DNA of 64,000 nucleotides from Misgurnus anguillicaudatus (Eukaryota > Chordata > Actinopteri > Cypriniformes > Cobitidae), in contig NC_073337.2 in assembly GCF_027580225.2 (NCBI RefSeq), positions 12,639,001 through 12,703,000 on the forward strand, in the 5' to 3' direction. Below are positions 26,925 through 37,791 of the stretch, one piece after another. Position numbers and translations under genes: made by a program. Below the pieces are notes generated by a model, which made no database searches, had not been told where the DNA came from, and worked only from the letters and a program-made list of their open reading frames with translations. The first letter of the stretch is position 1. Each line of letters begins with the position of its first letter.

Positions 26925-27015
26925 TGATTTATAAAAAAATGCGGAGATCCGTGAGAATGCCACGGAAAAATGAGCACAAAATTCCGTGACTATCCCACGG
27001 AACTTTGTGAGATCA
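26925..27015. repeat. remnant of the CACGAAAT foldback family
   Basis: It contains GATCCGTGAGAATGCCACGG and TCCCACGGAACTTTGTGAGA, matching arm ends of the 4.9 and 6.9 kb elements in diverged form. Confidence 0.5.
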
Positions 27016-27911
27016 TGTGGTTTATAAATACTGTAACAAAATATTTCATTAGTCAAACGGATCGTCACTAACATCTCCCCCATTTGAAAGTTGCTTTGTA
27101 TAAAACTATATGCGAAGTGAATATATGTAAATATATTTTAACACATGTCAAGGATATGTGTAAGCAGAAAATGTTTATCAGACACCTGAAACCACTGAGT
27201 GACATTTATTAAGTTATTTTCATCATAAATAGTTTTGAACAACTGGAACAAACAAACACTTGAGGTAAACGAATAAGTGTTAGATTTGGCAGTGTATCGC
27301 CAAACAGACCAAAACATCGCCAACATTATGGGTATAAAACAGCTTTAGAAAGCGACTAGATATACTGTACACACACATAATTATGTATATATAAACAATT
27401 AAAGTCTTTGGTAAGTTTTGTAAACCGTTTTAGCAGCCATGCGAAAAAACGCACGGTGACAGCGCGACGAGTCGCACGGTGACAGCGCGACGAGTCGTAA
27501 ATGACAACATTACCACCATTACACAAACTGTACCGTACCACTATGTAAACAATCTTGTTTTCGTTCTTTTATAGACATGATTATTTCATAACCACCGTCA
27601 AACTTAGATAGCCTAAATATAACTTATTTTTGATATATGACTTACAGTTGGCGAGAACATACGGTGATTGTTTTGGTGCGTAGCCAAGAAAGTCTGAAGG
27701 CTGAAATATGTTTTAAAAAGTAAACAAATTTGGGAATTTACATATGTATCCCATATACACACATGTTATACAGAAAAACATTTCTGACATTTGAGGAAAA
27801 GTCGTGCGTAATTGTGTCTTCTCCAAAAGCTCCATATAAACATTCAGCGCAACGTGTTTATTTAAGCGAATCGCGGGTGAAGGTGTGAGCGGTGCGTAAC
27901 GGGTCGCTCAC

Positions 27912-27988
27912 CTGCAAGAAACTGTGATCTCAACTTTTGTTGCTGGAATAGTGGCGCTGAGCGGGTCAAAATCTCCTATCGTCGCCAT
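27912..27988 (-). CDS. cpne8: cpne8 exon 1 (copine-8 N terminus)
   Basis: Copines are cytosolic Ca2+-dependent phospholipid-binding proteins with two C2 domains and a von Willebrand A-like domain. This exon gives the start: MATIGDFDPLSATIPATKVE, then ITVSC and two bases of an Arg codon, ending in a strong donor AG|GTGAGC. The block IGDxxxLSAxIPATxVExxVSCR is the beginning of the first C2 domain in copine-8, as I recall the human protein. The ATG at 27988 has a good context (AAC before, G after). A second in-frame ATG at 28021 would add 11 residues (MNSTSSCGFLN). An in-frame TGA lies further upstream, so coding cannot extend much beyond 28021. No other copine exon is in the window. Confidence 0.85.
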
Positions 27989-28150
27989 GTTCAGGAAGCC
28001 GCAGCTGCTCGTGCTGTTCATGAGGCTTTCGGTTGTTGAACTCCTTGAGACGGAAGTGTGTGGAGACGCGCGCGCCGCTCTACGAGGGGAAATTCATAGG
28101 AAAAGATTGTGTGCGGAGAAAAGCAGTGCTGATGTCACTCCATAACAGAG
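27989..28150 (-). other. cpne8: cpne8 5'UTR with short upstream ORF
   Basis: This GC-rich leader contains a five-codon upstream ORF (MNFPS then TAG, about 28097-28080) and the alternative in-frame start at 28021-28019, whose context is weak (CTC before the ATG). The transcription start is not visible from sequence alone; I place it near the edge of the GC-rich block. Confidence 0.5.
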
Positions 28151-28171
28151 ACAGCGTCCCCTTTCTGTTTG

Positions 28172-28214
<43 letters not shown>

Positions 28215-28260
28215 CGGGGGGCTGCATGCGCGAAACCACACTTGGCAAATTCTTTGTGAA
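28150..28260 (-). promoter_or_regulatory. probable cpne8 promoter region with GA repeat
   Basis: The block upstream of exon 1 changes from AT-rich to GC/CpG-richer sequence and holds a GA run at 28174-28212 next to a G-rich stretch. On the minus strand the run is a TC tract. Position, not a specific motif, is the evidence. No TATA box was recognised. Confidence 0.4.
28174..28212. repeat. (GA)n microsatellite
   Basis: An uninterrupted GA repeat about 39 bp long, just upstream of the cpne8 leader. Confidence 0.95.
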
Positions 28261-28436
28261 TTCATGTGAGACTCAAAACAGATTTAACACTGACAGTGCC
28301 GTAACAAATACAAACAGCAACCATTTTTAAAAGCCAATCATAATAATAACAACAATAATAATAATAGTCACAATTTAAATTAAATTTTAACTACTTTAAA
28401 CTTACATAAGAAACAATGGTGTACAGTTGCATTTAA

Positions 28437-28814
28437 AGGTGCAGTGTGTAATTTTTAGAAGGATCTCTTGACAGAAATGCAAAATAATATACAAAACTGT
28501 ATTATCAGTGGTGTACAAAGACCTTTCATAATGAACCGTTATGTTTTTATTACCATAGAATGAGACGGTTTTATCTACATACACGAGGGTCCCCTTACAT
28601 GGAAGTCGCCATTTTGTCCCGCCATGTTTCTACAGAAGCTCATAATGGACAAACTTTTTTATTAAATTGTCTCCAGTGATGAAATGTTTGTCCTGTGTTG
28701 GCTACCGTAGCTTCTCTATGCGTTTCAAAAGCAAGGGGTGAGCAGTGGATTTAGCTGTTGGTTGGAATTTGCAACCTCACCACTAGATTCGGCTAAAATT
28801 TACACACTGCACCT
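28437..28814. mobile_element. TTAA-target palindromic element upstream of cpne8
   Basis: TTAA flanks at 28433-28436 and 28815-28818. The ends are AGGTGCAGTGTGTAATTTTT and AATTTACACACTGCACCT. It sits a few hundred bases from the presumed cpne8 promoter. Confidence 0.88.
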
Positions 28815-28967
28815 TTAAAGTATCTGCATGTCATTACACTTTTAATAGCAAACCTTACTCTAATTCTACACTGAACAAACACATATGTGCACAATAAGTA
28901 CAATGTATTTAATGTTTTTTTTTCTTAAGTTCACAGTATAAAGTGCGCGCGTGTACATTATATAATT

Positions 28968-29263
28968 ATGTCTCATTTATAAAGTGTGCGTACACACAAA
29001 AAAATTCTCGAAACGTGCGTACGCCAGTTCTCACGCAAAGGTTGTGATCTATAAAAAAAATAACTTGATGGGAAAATGAGCTTGCAGGGTGGGATCTGAG
29101 GATAATTCATGTACGCACACTTGCAGGCGATCTGTGATTTATAAAGGGAACATTTTTTGGTTTATAAGTATTAATATTTTTGCTGTATGCCATTTTTGGC
29201 TTTTGTGCGTACGTAGACTTTTAATAAGCATCTGACGGACAGTTTTATAAATGAGACCCCTGG
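28968..29263. mobile_element. MITE with GTCTCATTTATAAA ends
   Basis: GTCTCATTTATAAAGTGTGC and TTTATAAATGAGAC are inverted. The inner arms share GTGCGTAC motifs. The target duplication is not clear. Confidence 0.7.
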
Positions 29264-30345
29264 CCTGTAATTCCGACTAAACAACATAACAACGAACATG
29301 ACAACTTTCAAGATGTTTGGCAAGTCATGATGTGTCAATTTGTTTTTGATAGAGCTAGATCTGTTTACATTGATGCTGAGGAGAAAGTATTAAAGATTTA
29401 CGCATGCTAATACATCCAAGTTGCAATGCAGTAAGCAAGTGATGCTGCTGCAGTTTTAGGCACCGTATCCCATAAGCAAGCAGATCTAGACAGGTGGAGT
29501 TGGGGGTGGAGGCGGGTGATTATAAAAGCTCTGACAGCATGCTGTGAGATAAATTAAATGAGAAAATTAAAGAAACATGCATTGTCGTTGGCTATTGAAA
29601 AGCCAATCAGTTTGAATCACGCTGATGTGTGTGCTGACTGCCTAGTGGATCTCAAGACTAGGATTTGATTTACTAATCTAGGTCATTTGTACAGTAGCCA
29701 ACATGTATGTTAAACTGCACACATGCATTGTTCAACCCTAACTGCTTACATTTTTTAGCATTTGATCCACAAGATCAATTCATTACACTGCATTTTCTCA
29801 GACGAGGCATGTTCAGTACATTGTCTTTACAGATGCTTTGAATATTTGAACACATGAGTTGGTCTGGATGAATTTCCACACTGTCTCTAGTCAAGATAAT
29901 ATAAAATGACTTGTAAATTTTTTTAAGCAAATAATTTGTAACAGTGCATTACAGGTCTTAACATCAGTAATAACTGACTTCTTGTTATTAATTTTACCTT
30001 ATAAGCATTACAATGACAAACCATAAAAGGGTCAAGCACAAACAAATCAATACATCAATAAATTCGGAAATGTTTTTAGATGGAAGGCTCAACAGACATT
30101 CAATCTGCATATATTGAACTTACGGGATAATAAGTCCAATTCTCTTCAGGATTACAGGAATCAACGAATCATAATGATATTATTAATAGTCTGCAATAAG
30201 AGCTCTCATAGTCATATGGAAGGGCAAGCTGTATACCTCGTGTATATAAATGGCTTTTTATATGACTAATAAGACATTCAAGTAGTATTAAGATTCTGAA
30301 AGTAGAAATCTGTAGAAAGATGTTTTTTGTGGACTGTCTTAAAAG

Positions 30346-30600
30346 TAGGGCTGTCAAAAGATTAATCGCGATATATATATATAATAATATATAAATATAT
30401 ATAAATATATAAATAAAATATTTATATAATAATATAAATATTTTATATTTAAATATAAAAAAAATGTCTTAAATATATACATGATTGGGTGTGTTTTTAT
30501 ATATAAATAATAATAATGCACAGTACACACACATATGTTATGTAAACACAAACTTTTATTTTGGATGCGATTAATCGCGATTAATCTTTTGACAGCCCTA
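30346..30600. mobile_element. hAT MITE with 8-bp target duplication
   Basis: The ends TAGGGCTGTCAAAAGATTAA and its complement are perfect. CTTAAAAG is duplicated at 30338-30345 and 30601-30608. The interior is nearly all A and T. Confidence 0.95.
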
Positions 30601-30680
30601 CTTAAAAGAGATATGATTGGGATTTCTCACCATACAGTATAATGAACATATTTAATGTTTTTTATCGATAAATCATTCAT

Positions 30681-31039
30681 ACACTCAAAAATGGCAGGGT
30701 TATTTTTTTTTACCCATAATGGGTAAATATTGGACCGAAAACACAGCTGGGTTAAAATGTACCCAATGCTAGGCTGTTTTATACCTAGCCCCTAAGGTGA
30801 CATTGGAGTAAAAAAATCAAAAGTTTACATTTTTTAAGTTTAGTTTCACGTGCTCACGTGAAACTATCGCGTGCGCACATGAAAACTAAACGCGGTAGTT
30901 TCACGTGCACACGCGAAAGTTATTTGAGCATGTTATCGTTTCACGTGCGCACGTGAAACTAAACTTTATTTAATTTTTGCGCCATAGTCCAATATTTATC
31001 TATTATGGGTCAAAAATAACCCAGACATTTTTAGAGTGT
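30681..31039. mobile_element. foldback element carrying a CACGTG array
   Basis: ACACTCAAAAATGGCAGGGT and its diverged complement form the ends, possibly with a TA target. Inside, 30836-30965 holds nested palindromes of GTTTCACGTGCGCACGTGAA type with five CACGTG sites. Confidence 0.75.
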
Positions 31040-33280
31040 AGAGAAATCTGATTTGTGGTGCATGCTGGATCTAAATTTGTTAACCGTTGAAAACTGTGAT
31101 GATGTATTCTCTATACAGCCACGGCTGTAGCACAGCATCAAGTGCATTATTGCTTGTACAAAACAGTTACCAGGTAATAAAAGACGCAAATGTTAATCCC
31201 ATCATTCTGTTGGAAGATATAATGCCTGACATGTAAACTGTAGCAAAATGTTGCTATGCAACAAAAATATCTGATGCTATGGGTGCTCTGCAAAAATACA
31301 AATAATAGCTCGGTGAAAAGGTCATAGCTGTGCTCTATTGTGAATAAATCACGGGTATCATCAAAACAGTATTCTGAATCTGATCTGTTTTTTAGTTTAC
31401 CAATGCTCAGATGATAAAGGCCACAAGTTTTTGTCATTACAGCTATGTATGTTTTGTGTTGTATTGACCATTCAAAATCCAGGACAGCAATTATCTAAAA
31501 TACACAACAAACGGGAAACGCCACCGCAATAAAGAGTCCAAATCATGCAATCAGTAAGTTTGATGATCATCTCATCTCAATAAGATGAATCATATGGCTG
31601 CAATATTTTATAGATTCTTTAATTTTTGTATAATGTATAATGTATGCACACTTGCAGGAATTTGCGAGTCTTTCCTTGTAGTGCTCCTCGGCTCCCAGCA
31701 GCTGTCTTCATTTTGCAAGGTGCTCGTCTAAATATAGAAGAGGGATTCACCCAGCTGTAAGGAATCTCTCTGCATCGACCAGCTCAACCACGAACACCCT
31801 CACGTCATCGTACCATAGTCATACCATCATACCATGCTTCAATGTCTTTACTGCCCCACTTATTCAAATGCTTTTACTTTTATAACAGAGAGATATGCTA
31901 ATACATTTAAGTTACTATGTTGTTGATGCATGTGTAGGGTTCCTGTAGCTCAGGTGGTTGAGGATGTGTCATGGGTCTGAAAATATATTTTAAATGCATC
32001 GTAAGTCTATCAAATGCATAAATGTGATGTAAATAGGAATGCCAATGTGAAAACATTTGCATATATTTAAAATTGTTCATGCTTTTGATGAGAGTGTGTT
32101 CAACAAATTAAAGTTTTTTTTCTTCCTGGAGAGACAAGCTTGTTGATTTAAAGGCTATTACTGATGAGCAATCTGCTCTTTAAGACATCGTGTTGCATGA
32201 AAAGAGAGATAATGCAGAAGACCTGTTAAATGAAAAGGTCTAATTTTCCTCATTATTTAGAGTTTTCCAGGTCTGTTAAAATGAAGTCACAAGTCATGAG
32301 AGGCTGTTCATTACAGTGATTTCGAATTATATTAATAATAAACTTCACTATAGTATTATTCAATATTTGTACAAAGTAGTTACTTAATACAGTAATACTA
32401 CATATATGCTATAATCCGTTAATGTTATTATAAATACCATCAAAGAGAAAATAAAATGTGTTTTAAATTGTGTTTTTCATGTTGGCTGTAAGCACCAAAT
32501 ACTGTATGTTATAGAAAGATACAAATGCTCGGATAAATCTGACACACATAACCGTTTCATTGGTTTCATTATAGTGCCTATTCATATCAGACTATAATAA
32601 GAATACATATGTGATGGATCTTTATTATTTATTTTTCAAATTAGACCCACATCAACATCTAATTTGTCATTAAGCATCTGTACATTTAATTATATGCTTA
32701 TGCTTTAACCCTTTTAGCGAGTTAATTTCATACATATTTATACTGACATTAATAAGCGACAAACCATTAAACTAAAATGACATTGGGTTTACATTTTTTG
32801 AGACTCGTTTAATCTAGTAACCACTGTTTATTAGTGAAGTGCGGATTTATTATATAAAAATACACTCTGTCAGTTTATTTTAATTCAATCATTTCTTTCA
32901 ATATGTGAAAGCTAACTAAAAAAAGAAAAAAAAAAGAAAACTAATGGTTAATGAAAATGCATTCATGGTGTGCATGTTACTGATTGGGACACGTTATGGG
33001 TAGTAAAATTATTGCTTAAACACAAAATTGTAATATATTATTTTTTAAGTATAAATTATGTAATCAGTATACGAATTTGAGTGAAATGTTGATTTGAATA
33101 TTTGATTTAGTATTTGGCAATCTGATGTGTTATCCTAGAATATTAAAAAATACAATAATCATAGATCATATTTAGATTTTTACACCATGCAATTTAAAAA
33201 ATTCTTTCAATTTCTAAATAATAAATAAATAAATAAATATAAAGATGAATTACTTGCTAAACATTATTTCTTGTATATAT
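31040..33280. other. intergenic, no gene recognised
   Basis: Between cpne8 and the kif21a 3' end. It is AT-rich and holds a decayed coding-like island at 31640-31812, a possible tRNA-like SINE head near 31937 (TGTAGCTCAGGTGGTTGAGG), and otherwise nothing I can name. Confidence 0.5.
31640..31812 (-). pseudogene. coding-like fragment with two in-frame TGA codons
   Basis: On the minus strand one frame reads YDDVRVFVVELVDAERFLTA, a stop, IPLLYLDEHLAK, a stop, then RQLLGAEEHYKERLANS. Composition and codon use look like protein-coding DNA for about 170 bp, unlike the AT-rich flanks. I cannot name the parent gene. It could be an old pseudogene, a transposon fragment or chance. Confidence 0.3.
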
Positions 33281-33282
33281 TA

Positions 33283-33636
33283 GGCATGGGCCGGTATAAG
33301 ATTTTGGCGGTATGATAACCTTTAGCAAAAAATACCACGGTTTCACGGTGTTACGGTGTTGCGGTATTGCAATTGCAACACTAAAATGTGTTATTTTCAA
33401 ATGCTAGGTAAAAATGAAGCCTTTAAATTATAATATGATTTAAAAAATAAATAATATTTTCGTAATGTATATTAAATGTAAACATCAAATCTATTACATG
33501 ACTTAATGATTTAATGAATTTTGTATAAACACAGCTCATACCTTGGAGACGGAATCACAGAACATTTTAGTGGTTTTGAAACCTTGACTCTTTTAAACGT
33601 CGGTATACACTGAAACCGGTAACCGGCCCATGCTTA
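33283..33636. mobile_element. DNA-transposon remnant, GCATGGGCCGGT ends
   Basis: GGCATGGGCCGGTATAAG and ACCGGTAACCGGCCCATGC are inverted. The interior shows CACGGT repeats near the left end. No clean target duplication is visible. Confidence 0.65.
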
Positions 33637-33692
33637 ATAAATAAATAAATAAATATATATATATAAATATATAATAAATATATATAGCATTT

Positions 33693-33695
<3 letters not shown>

Positions 33696-33777
<82 letters not shown>
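33696..33777. repeat. (TA)41 microsatellite
   Basis: A pure TA run of 82 bp, about 180 bases past the proposed kif21a cleavage site. Confidence 0.97.
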
Positions 33778-33780
<3 letters not shown>

Positions 33781-33949
33781 TATACTGTATGAAAAGGTAC
33801 AGTATACTGTATGAAAAGTGCTATTGCCTGTTCACTGTCTATTTAATTTTGTTTGCACTGCCCCCTATTGATGCTAAGCTAACAATGTTCTGGGGTCAGT
33901 GCATTACATAACATTTTTAAAAATTCAGTTGGACAGAAACAAGGACACC

Positions 33950-34536
33950 TATAATGATTTTGACAGATGTAGTTTATTTTACACTGCATCTGACATTGAT
34001 AACAACTACAGTACATCAAAATTATTATTGTACAGCAAAGGTCTGAACCGAAAAGATGTACATTTGAGGCTTTATAAAAAAGTAAAACACAAAGTGGACA
34101 GAGTCGCTGGTGCAAATTTCTTCGCACCATTCCAGTGCAGAAAAGACTACGGTATAGTTGCATCATTTCAATGTAAAGATTCACACAAAACAGTAACTTT
34201 GAAAATAAGTGACATCAACATTATTGAATAACTTAGAATCAGTTCTGACATTCACAAACACGTGTGCTTTTCAAATGCACTGCTCGTATGGCAGTCTATG
34301 ATGCCCAAAGCCCAGCTTTAGGACTGTGCCACTTAAACAACACACACACACATTGACCTACAAAATCTCAGATTATGGTCAGCAACACCTAAAGCCTAAA
34401 TATGATTTTAAACACATCCCGTACTTTAGGAAATATACAGCAGTTATAACAGCAAGCTATCTGGAGCTGATACAAGCTTCCAAACAGGAATGAGAAGAGG
34501 AAGCCAAAAACCTTGCGAATTTCTAGTTCTTCAAAG
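33950..34536 (-). other. kif21a: kif21a 3'UTR with candidate poly(A) signal at 33978-33973
   Basis: The sequence after the stop codon is AT-rich and has no family coding match. AATAAA on the minus strand (TTTATT at 33973-33978) is about 560 bases past the stop and is the best cleavage signal I see. Open frames of 101-110 codons on both strands here look like chance. The true 3' end is unproven. Confidence 0.5.
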
Positions 34537-34594
34537 TCACTGAAGGCCATCCTCTAAAGATCCTTTGACCTGCCAGATCTTCACTGTCCGGTCA
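34537..34594 (-). CDS. kif21a: kif21a last coding exon
   Basis: 58 nt from TTTTAG|TGACC to a TGA at 34539-34537. With the previous exon it reads TASDDRTVKIWQVKGSLEDG and ends LQ. The DDRTV.IW motif closes blade 7, as in KIF21A (ADDRTVRIW). The C-terminal tail after the propeller is about 10 residues, shorter than the human tail. Confidence 0.93.
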
Positions 34595-34729
34595 CTAAAA
34601 AAAACAAAACAATTCACATTTAATTTCCTTATTAGTTTCACTGTTCCCTAGCAATCGTACCATCACATAACAATCAGATTTTAACTTCATACAGTTTCTT
34701 TTTAGTGTATGTTCTTGTTTATCACTCAC

Positions 34730-34929
34730 TCTGAGGCGGTGAAGAGGTGACTGCTGTTGGTGCAGATGTCGTTGATGGCGCTGTCATGAGCCTTTATTTC
34801 TCCCAGAGCTCTGAGATTGTCCGAGTGCCAGAACTTGAGCAGTCCAGCCCTGCAACTGCTCATAACAGCGCTGGAGTTCGGCACTACGGCCAGACTGCTG
34901 ACCAGATCAAAATGAGCCCGCTCTGCCTG
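34730..34929 (-). CDS. kif21a: kif21a exon: WD40 blades 6-7
   Basis: 200 nt, phase 0 in and 2 out. It encodes AERAHFDLVSSLAVVPNSSA, VMSSCRAGLLKFWHSDNLRA, then LGEIKAHDSAINDICTNSSH and LFTAS. Blade 6 ends KFWH and blade 7 begins with AHD. The acceptor is GCAG|CAG|GCA, so the exon can start at 34929 or 34926 with or without one glutamine. The donor is GA|GTGAGT. Confidence 0.92.
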
Positions 34930-35778
34930 CTGCATGATGGAGAAAACACAAACAAATTAACTACTTGTAGCAGGACAGTATAGTTAATTTGATTTAGCAT
35001 ACTGGGCGGTACTACAGTATAGTATGTGATTGCTAAGGTGTTGTGAGTAGGATTTTTAGTGTGCTTACTGGAACAGTTAAAAAATACTTATCCGACCTCA
35101 AATTTATGATGGTCTATTCAGTGGATATGCTAACTAATTTTGAGATTTCCTTTAACATGTACAAACATGTGTGCAAACAAGAGGTCTTCACGGGTCCACT
35201 TAGATCCGAAAATATGGGTTAGAGTCTGAAAGTTTCACGTGTGCCCCCGACACGGGCTGAGTATAATAATAGTGGCATCGGGTGTTAGGTATTTTAAAGG
35301 ATTAGAGTTATCATCCAAAATATTGATGTCTTTCTTTGTTCAGTCAAGAAGAAATTATGTTTTTTGAGGAAAACATTCCAGGATTTTTCTTATTCTAATG
35401 GACTTTAATGGACCCCAACACCCAACAGTTTTAATGCAGTTTAAAATTGCAGCTTCAAAGGACTCTAAACGATCTCAAAATGAGGCATAATAGTCTCATC
35501 TAGTGAAATGATTGTCATTTTTGGGGAAAAAAATAAAAAATATGCACTTTCAAACCACAACTTCTCGTCTTCCTCCGGTCCTGTGATGCGCCAGAGCGAC
35601 CTCACGTAATACGTCATCACGTCAAGAGGACACGGATGACGTATGTGAAACTACGCTCCAGTGTTTACAAGTGTGGAGAAAGAGGACCGTTTCGACGTTG
35701 TTGTATGTGGAATGATAATAATTAATGTCTTTGTGTCAGTTTATTGTTTAAAATAATCTGCAAATGTGCGTTTCATAT

Positions 35779-36732
35779 ATAGCCTTTTTCACACAGAAAT
35801 TCCGTAAAATACACGGGATATGCATCCTGGATTTTTCCGGAATAGTTAGTCCCGGAAAGACACGTGACCTATTGAAAGTCCCGCCCTCTCTTCTACGCAG
35901 CGTCTGAAGTTTGCATATTATATATTATTTCTCCCTCCAAGAACCACTCGCGTGCACTTTTTTATGATAAGATTATAAAGGAGCGCGTGACGCGCCGTTC
36001 TAATGCTGGTGAATGATCTCAGCTTCAGAGTGGATATTTGACGAGCTCCCTGATCTCTGCTTTGATTCAGTTTTCAGACATTTCTCATCGTGATTGTTTA
36101 TATGCATTTAAAACCTGCATTTTGAGGAGCTGAACGATATATCTTGTTAGGATGACACGCGGGTATTTTCGTTTATTATAGCTCAAATGAGCACGTGACG
36201 CGATATTCTTTTATGCTGCTGAATGATCTCCGTTTCAACGCAGTAAGTAATGAGCTAACTTACCTGATATCTGCTTCAGTCCAGTTTGCTGACATTTCTC
36301 GTTGTGAATGTTGTAAATCCCTCATTTAAAAAAGTTGAACCAACTTCATGTTGCCATGACACGCGCGTCCTCACTACGGCACGTGCGTCATTGTTTATGC
36401 GTCTCATTTATCATTTCCTGATTACTGCGTCAATCTAGTTTGCAACATTTCTCGTGGGGAATGTTTATATGCATGCATCTTATCTCGTTGTAAGGAGCTG
36501 AACCATAACTTGTGTTGTGATGATGACGCGCGCGTCCTCACTTCGACACGCCCATTTACGGCATTCTTGCGGCTTCTTGTTCACACAGAGGGTTACCCGC
36601 GTATCTTACTAGGTCCTCTTTCCGGCAACGATCCCAGAAGAGTAACGGAACGAGTTTTTGTTCACACAGACGCTTGTCTGGCAATTTTACGGGTATTTTC
36701 TGGGACCAGAGGTCTGTGTGAATGGGGTTTAT
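35779..36732. mobile_element. nested element, CCTTTTTCACACAGA end
   Basis: CCTTTTTCACACAGAAATTC on the left and GTCTGTGTGAATGGGG on the right are inverted. The sister element at 41160-41200 lacks this block (TTATATATGTAACACGTGAC), which proves a later insertion. Confidence 0.7.
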
Positions 36733-36885
36733 GTAACACGTGATCTTTCGACGTCATTACGCAATTACGTGAGGTCGCGTTGGGGCATCACAGGACTGGA
36801 GGAAGAAGAGAAGTTGTGGTTTAAAAGTGCATATTTTTATTTTTCTTGCCAAAAATGACAATCGTTTCGCTAGATAAGACCCTTA

Positions 36886-37235
36886 AGGGGGTCGCACACC
36901 GGACGCGCAGCTCAGCGCCGCGTCGCGTCTAGGACAACTCGGAGGTATCGTACACCGGAAGTGCACATTAAATGGCGCAAGCTTAGTCAAATAACGTCTA
37001 TTTCAAAATGCAAAATATATGTTAGCAGCCAATGTTAATCGTTAATGATTTGGAACAAATATGATGTTATTTAATGTTAAACTATGTGAAGGGGCGCTCT
37101 GTGGCGCGACAGGGATTTGAGCAACTTCCTGAGTCGTAGCTGGGCGCCGGTGTGCGTATACTCACAGAAAACAATGTGTTCAATTTTTTTTAGAACGGTG
37201 CGGGACTGAGCTGCGTGTTCAGTGTGCGCCCCCCT
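36886..37235. mobile_element. Harbinger-like MITE nested in the TTAA element
   Basis: AGGGGGTCGCACACCGGACG and GTGTGCGCCCCCCT are the ends, with TTA at 36883-36885 and 37236-37238. The empty site is GACCCTTATGCC near 41326. Confidence 0.88.
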
Positions 37236-37478
37236 TTATGCATCATTTGGGATTGTTTAGAGTCTTTTGAAACTGCAATTTTAAACTGCATTAAAACTGT
37301 TAAGTGTTGGGGTCCATTAAAGTCCATTAAAATGAGAAAAATCCTGGATTGTTTTCCTCAAAAAACATAATTTTTTTTCTCGACTGAACAAAGAAATTCA
37401 TCAACATTATGGATGACATGGTGGTGAGTAAATTATCTGGATTTTTTTAAGAAAATTGACTAATCCTTAAAAATAAAT

Positions 37479-37660
37479 GTGTTTTGCCCAACGGACCCAA
37501 GACAACCCAAACTATCTATTTCGACAAAACACGTGATGCACATGGTTTACATGACGCAACAAACACATATTTTAAAAACACGAGCAACACACATGACACT
37601 CCGAACACATATTTTGAATTTGCGCCCCTCACGAGAGCAATCACGAGCCGCCAGTGAACA
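37479..37660. repeat. truncated relative of the 56604-57041 hAT element
   Basis: It shares ACATATTTTGAA, CACGTGATGCACATGGTT and the terminal GAGCCGCCAGTG with the intact copy. The left end is missing. Confidence 0.6.
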
Positions 37661-37791
37661 GCTTTCAGGTTGGAAACATACATACACCGTATAAAAATGC
37701 TGCACAGGTAGGCACCACACTAGGGTTTGAAACGGAGCCATTGTGTTTTGCATCAGTCAGCATTTTTTCCCTTTCTCCCTTTAATTCTTAC

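Larger units (their letters stand above)
1..27911 (-). other. cpne8: presumed cpne8 intron 1
   Basis: This follows from the exon-1 donor at 27911 and the absence of any recognisable further copine exon. Stretches where I see no gene or named repeat include 1-800, 2291-4150, 5500-6350, 9150-9730, 10523-11300, 11510-13520, 14610-16050, 18200-18470, 20110-21150, 21590-22140, 22740-23530, 24940-25700 and 26350-27910. The parts with balanced composition (5925-6120, 12720-13120, 14990-15240, 26400-26640) are the likeliest to hold conserved regulatory elements. Confidence 0.6.
35298..37466. mobile_element. long TTAA foldback element in a kif21a intron
   Basis: TTAA flanks at 35294-35297 and 37467-37470. 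The left arm (AGGATTAGAGTTATC.., then TCTTTGTTCAGTCAAGAAGA) is mirrored at 37240-37466. Its interior carries two further insertions (35779-36732 and 36886-37235). Sister copies are 40456-41563 and 44521-45992. Confidence 0.88.

Noticed and set aside
28033..28269. 78-codon frame over the GA repeat
   Set aside because: An Arg-Glu run generated by (GA)n in the cpne8 leader region.
31937..31975. tRNA gene
   Set aside because: Only an A-box-like segment (TAGCTCAGGTGG) is present; no anticodon arm, B box or acceptor pairing, so a SINE fragment at most.
33879..34231. Overlapping 101- and 110-codon frames on both strands
   Set aside because: They lie in the probable kif21a 3'UTR and show no family features.
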